64,000 bases of DNA from contig CANMSA010000013.1 in the NCBI GenBank assembly GCA_947500385.1, positions 1 to 64,000 of the forward strand. Direction: 5' to 3'. Shown in pieces: positions 62,748 through 64,000 of the stretch; within the stretch, counting starts at the first letter, position 1; each line of letters opens with the position of its first letter. The stretch comes from an uncultured Flavobacteriaceae bacterium. Its GTDB lineage: Bacteria; Bacteroidota; Bacteroidia; Flavobacteriales; Flavobacteriaceae. The translations under genes were made by a program, and so were the position numbers. Under the pieces are notes generated by a model. It had not been told where the DNA came from. It saw only the letters and a program-made list of their open reading frames with translations, and made no database searches.

Positions 62748-63617
62748 ATGAAAGTACTACCCTTTCGAATTCCAAAAACCGCAGATCACAACCTTATTGT
62801 GCAAGTTGACAAGGGACCGTCGTTTTACAAACTGCTCCATCAGCACGAAGAAATTCAATTAAGCTACATCGTATCGGGCCAAGGTACCCTTGTTTTGTCC
62901 GACAGCCTCCATGATTTTGCCTCCGGTGACGTTTTTATGATCGGAGGCAATATGCCACATCTTTTTAAAAGTATGCGGGATATCGAATCAGCCCACATGA
63001 TTTCCGTGTTTTTCACCAAAGACAGTCTTGGTAGCGGGTTTTTTAGTATTCCAGAAATGGATGAGCCAAGTAGCCTGATCAAGGCTGCATCGAACGGACT
63101 TAAGCTACAGTCGCATTTCGAGACCGTTCATTCCTATATGCTTGCACTGCCAGTAGCAGCCAAGTTTGATCGGTTGTTGTTATTTTTGAAACTGCTGCAC
63201 ACGCTTACCAAAGCAGAAAAACTAACATTGGCCGACTACGTTTCTTCGAAGGTCTTGACTTCCATCGAGGGGCAACGATTGCAATCGGTGTTCGACTATG
63301 CCGTAACCAATTTTGCAAAAGAGGTGAATTTGGGGTCGGTTTCTCACCTAGCACATATGACCCCACCTGCATTCTGTCGATTTTTTAAGCAACATACAAA
63401 CAAGACCTTTTTCGAGTTCTTGATCGAACTAAGAATTGCACATGCTTGCCAATTATTAACCTCTAACACCAAGTTATCGATAATCGAAATTGCTGAAAAT
63501 TCGGGCTTCGGTTCAATTTCAAATTTCAATCGCAGATTTAAAAAAGTAAAAGGGACCACCCCATCGGCGTACAGAAGGGCACTGAAAGCGCATTCTTACT
63601 ATCTGTTTCAAGGATAA
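62748..63617 (+). CDS. AraC-family regulator of the hydroxyproline operon
   Basis: A 289-residue regulator from the preferred ATG at 62748 (an in-frame ATG at 62721 adds nine residues). The N-terminal cupin domain (about 10-110) has HQHEEIQLSYIVSGQGTLVL, DFASGDVFMIGGNMPHLF. The C-terminal double HTH (about 185-285) has NLGSVSHLAHMTPPAFCRFFKQ and IIEIAENSGFGSISNFNRRFKK. Divergent from the operon across 144 bp holding the AAAATA boxes, so it is the likely hydroxyproline-responsive activator. Confidence 0.9.
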   Translation: MKVLPFRIPKTADHNLIVQVDKGPSFYKLLHQHEEIQLSYIVSGQGTLVLSDSLHDFASGDVFMIGGNMPHLFKSMRDIESAHMISVFFTKDSLGSGFFSIPEMDEPSSLIKAASNGLKLQSHFETVHSYMLALPVAAKFDRLLLFLKLLHTLTKAEKLTLADYVSSKVLTSIEGQRLQSVFDYAVTNFAKEVNLGSVSHLAHMTPPAFCRFFKQHTNKTFFEFLIELRIAHACQLLTSNTKLSIIEIAENSGFGSISNFNRRFKKVKGTTPSAYRRALKAHSYYLFQG

Positions 63618-63685
63618 TGTACCTACCACCTGCCGATGCAAGCGTTCAATTTAGGCTTCGTACAATTCCTTAGTACTATTTTCAC

Positions 63686-63693
63686 TATTTTTG
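63686..63693 (+). promoter_or_regulatory. -7 promoter element of the M28 peptidase gene
   Basis: TATTTTTG, exact TAnnTTTG, 30 bp upstream of the ATG at 63724. Confidence 0.45.
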
Positions 63694-63723
63694 GACAATT
63701 TTGTACACAATAATTTAGAAAAA

Positions 63724-64000
63724 ATGAAAAAAGTTGCACTCCTCATCGTTGGCTTGGTCCTCGGCTGTAATTCTTCTCAGAAAACAGTAGAGGAAACCGT
63801 TGAAAAGATAGGCTCGGAAACCTATGTTGAATCTATTACAGAAGTTGATTTAAAAGAACACCTCTATACTTATGCTTCCGACGAATTTGAAGGAAGGGAA
63901 ACGGGGCAGCCTGGGCAAAAAAAGGCGGTGGCCTATATTAAAGCCTATTATCAAAAGTTGGGAATTCCTGCGGCCAAAGGAGGAGATGACTATTTTCAAA
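63724..64000 (+). CDS. M28-family peptidase lipoprotein (N-terminal part)
   Basis: The first 92 codons of a gene that runs off the window. A lipoprotein signal (LVLGC, lipid Cys at 15) is followed by ITEVDLKEHLYTYASDEFEGRETGQPG and KAVAYIKAYYQKLGI, the N-terminal signature of flavobacterial M28 zinc aminopeptidases (DEFEGRETG). The catalytic metal motifs lie beyond the window. Its position after the hydroxyproline regulator suggests, but does not show, a further peptide-degradation link. Confidence 0.85.
   Translation, partial: MKKVALLIVGLVLGCNSSQKTVEETVEKIGSETYVESITEVDLKEHLYTYASDEFEGRETGQPGQKKAVAYIKAYYQKLGIPAAKGGDDYFQ

Overview
The window looks like a chromosomal segment from a marine-type member of the Flavobacteriaceae (Bacteroidota). 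The signs are A-rich leaders, several upstream regions carrying the Bacteroidota -7 element TAnnTTTG, many lipoproteins with a short LxxC-type signal, two TonB-dependent receptors with a carboxypeptidase-like N-terminal domain, an ECF sigma/FecR pair, and several small families typical of flavobacteria. I see no rRNA, tRNA, CRISPR array, phage, integrase or insertion sequence. Most of the segment is housekeeping and catabolic DNA with tight gene spacing.

Layout. 1-384 is non-coding and repeat-rich: a GGTTAGA heptamer array, a CTTTTGT heptamer array and a GC-rich hairpin. 0.4-6.7 kb holds proline dehydrogenase divergent from aroB, a DinB-like protein, an Lrp regulator, an M14 carboxypeptidase, a small XRE regulator and a lipoprotein. 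6.7-10 kb has TerC, an AraC regulator, two small NTF2-like/thioesterase enzymes and a DoxX-like protein. 10-17.5 kb (minus strand) has a fatty acid hydroxylase, mscL, parC, parE and ychF. 17.7-22.5 kb is an ECF sigma, FecR, TonB-receptor signalling unit, followed by a plant-arginase-like ureohydrolase. 23.4-27.4 kb has a broken small membrane-protein gene, a ferredoxin, and an acyl-CoA reductase-serC-serA run. 27.4-35.7 kb has DUF-type genes, a TonB receptor with an accessory lipoprotein, folE, and an ABC ATPase-CPBP protease-TIGR02757 operon. 35.7-41.5 kb has a four-FAS1-domain lipoprotein and a PhoX-like/di-haem peroxidase pair. 41.6-53.5 kb is a run of secreted or cytoplasmic catabolic enzymes (S10 peptidase, CAT-like enzyme, alpha/beta hydrolase, sugar dehydrogenase with cytochrome c, SGNH hydrolase, CrtI-like oxidoreductase, KdaD-like FAH protein, SDR, BI-1). 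53.5-56 kb is cydAB.

The most coherent unit is 56.0-63.6 kb: a minus-strand five-gene operon (DapA-like deaminase, 2-oxoglutarate-semialdehyde-type dehydrogenase, DUF885 metallopeptidase-like lipoprotein, 4-hydroxyproline epimerase, D-amino-acid dehydrogenase) divergent from an AraC regulator. Together these supply every step from trans-4-hydroxy-L-proline to 2-oxoglutarate. The unusual member is the DUF885 lipoprotein embedded by overlapping reading frames; I propose that it feeds hydroxyproline-containing peptides into the pathway. The shared regulatory region carries three AAAATA boxes about two helical turns apart. The window ends inside an M28 peptidase gene.
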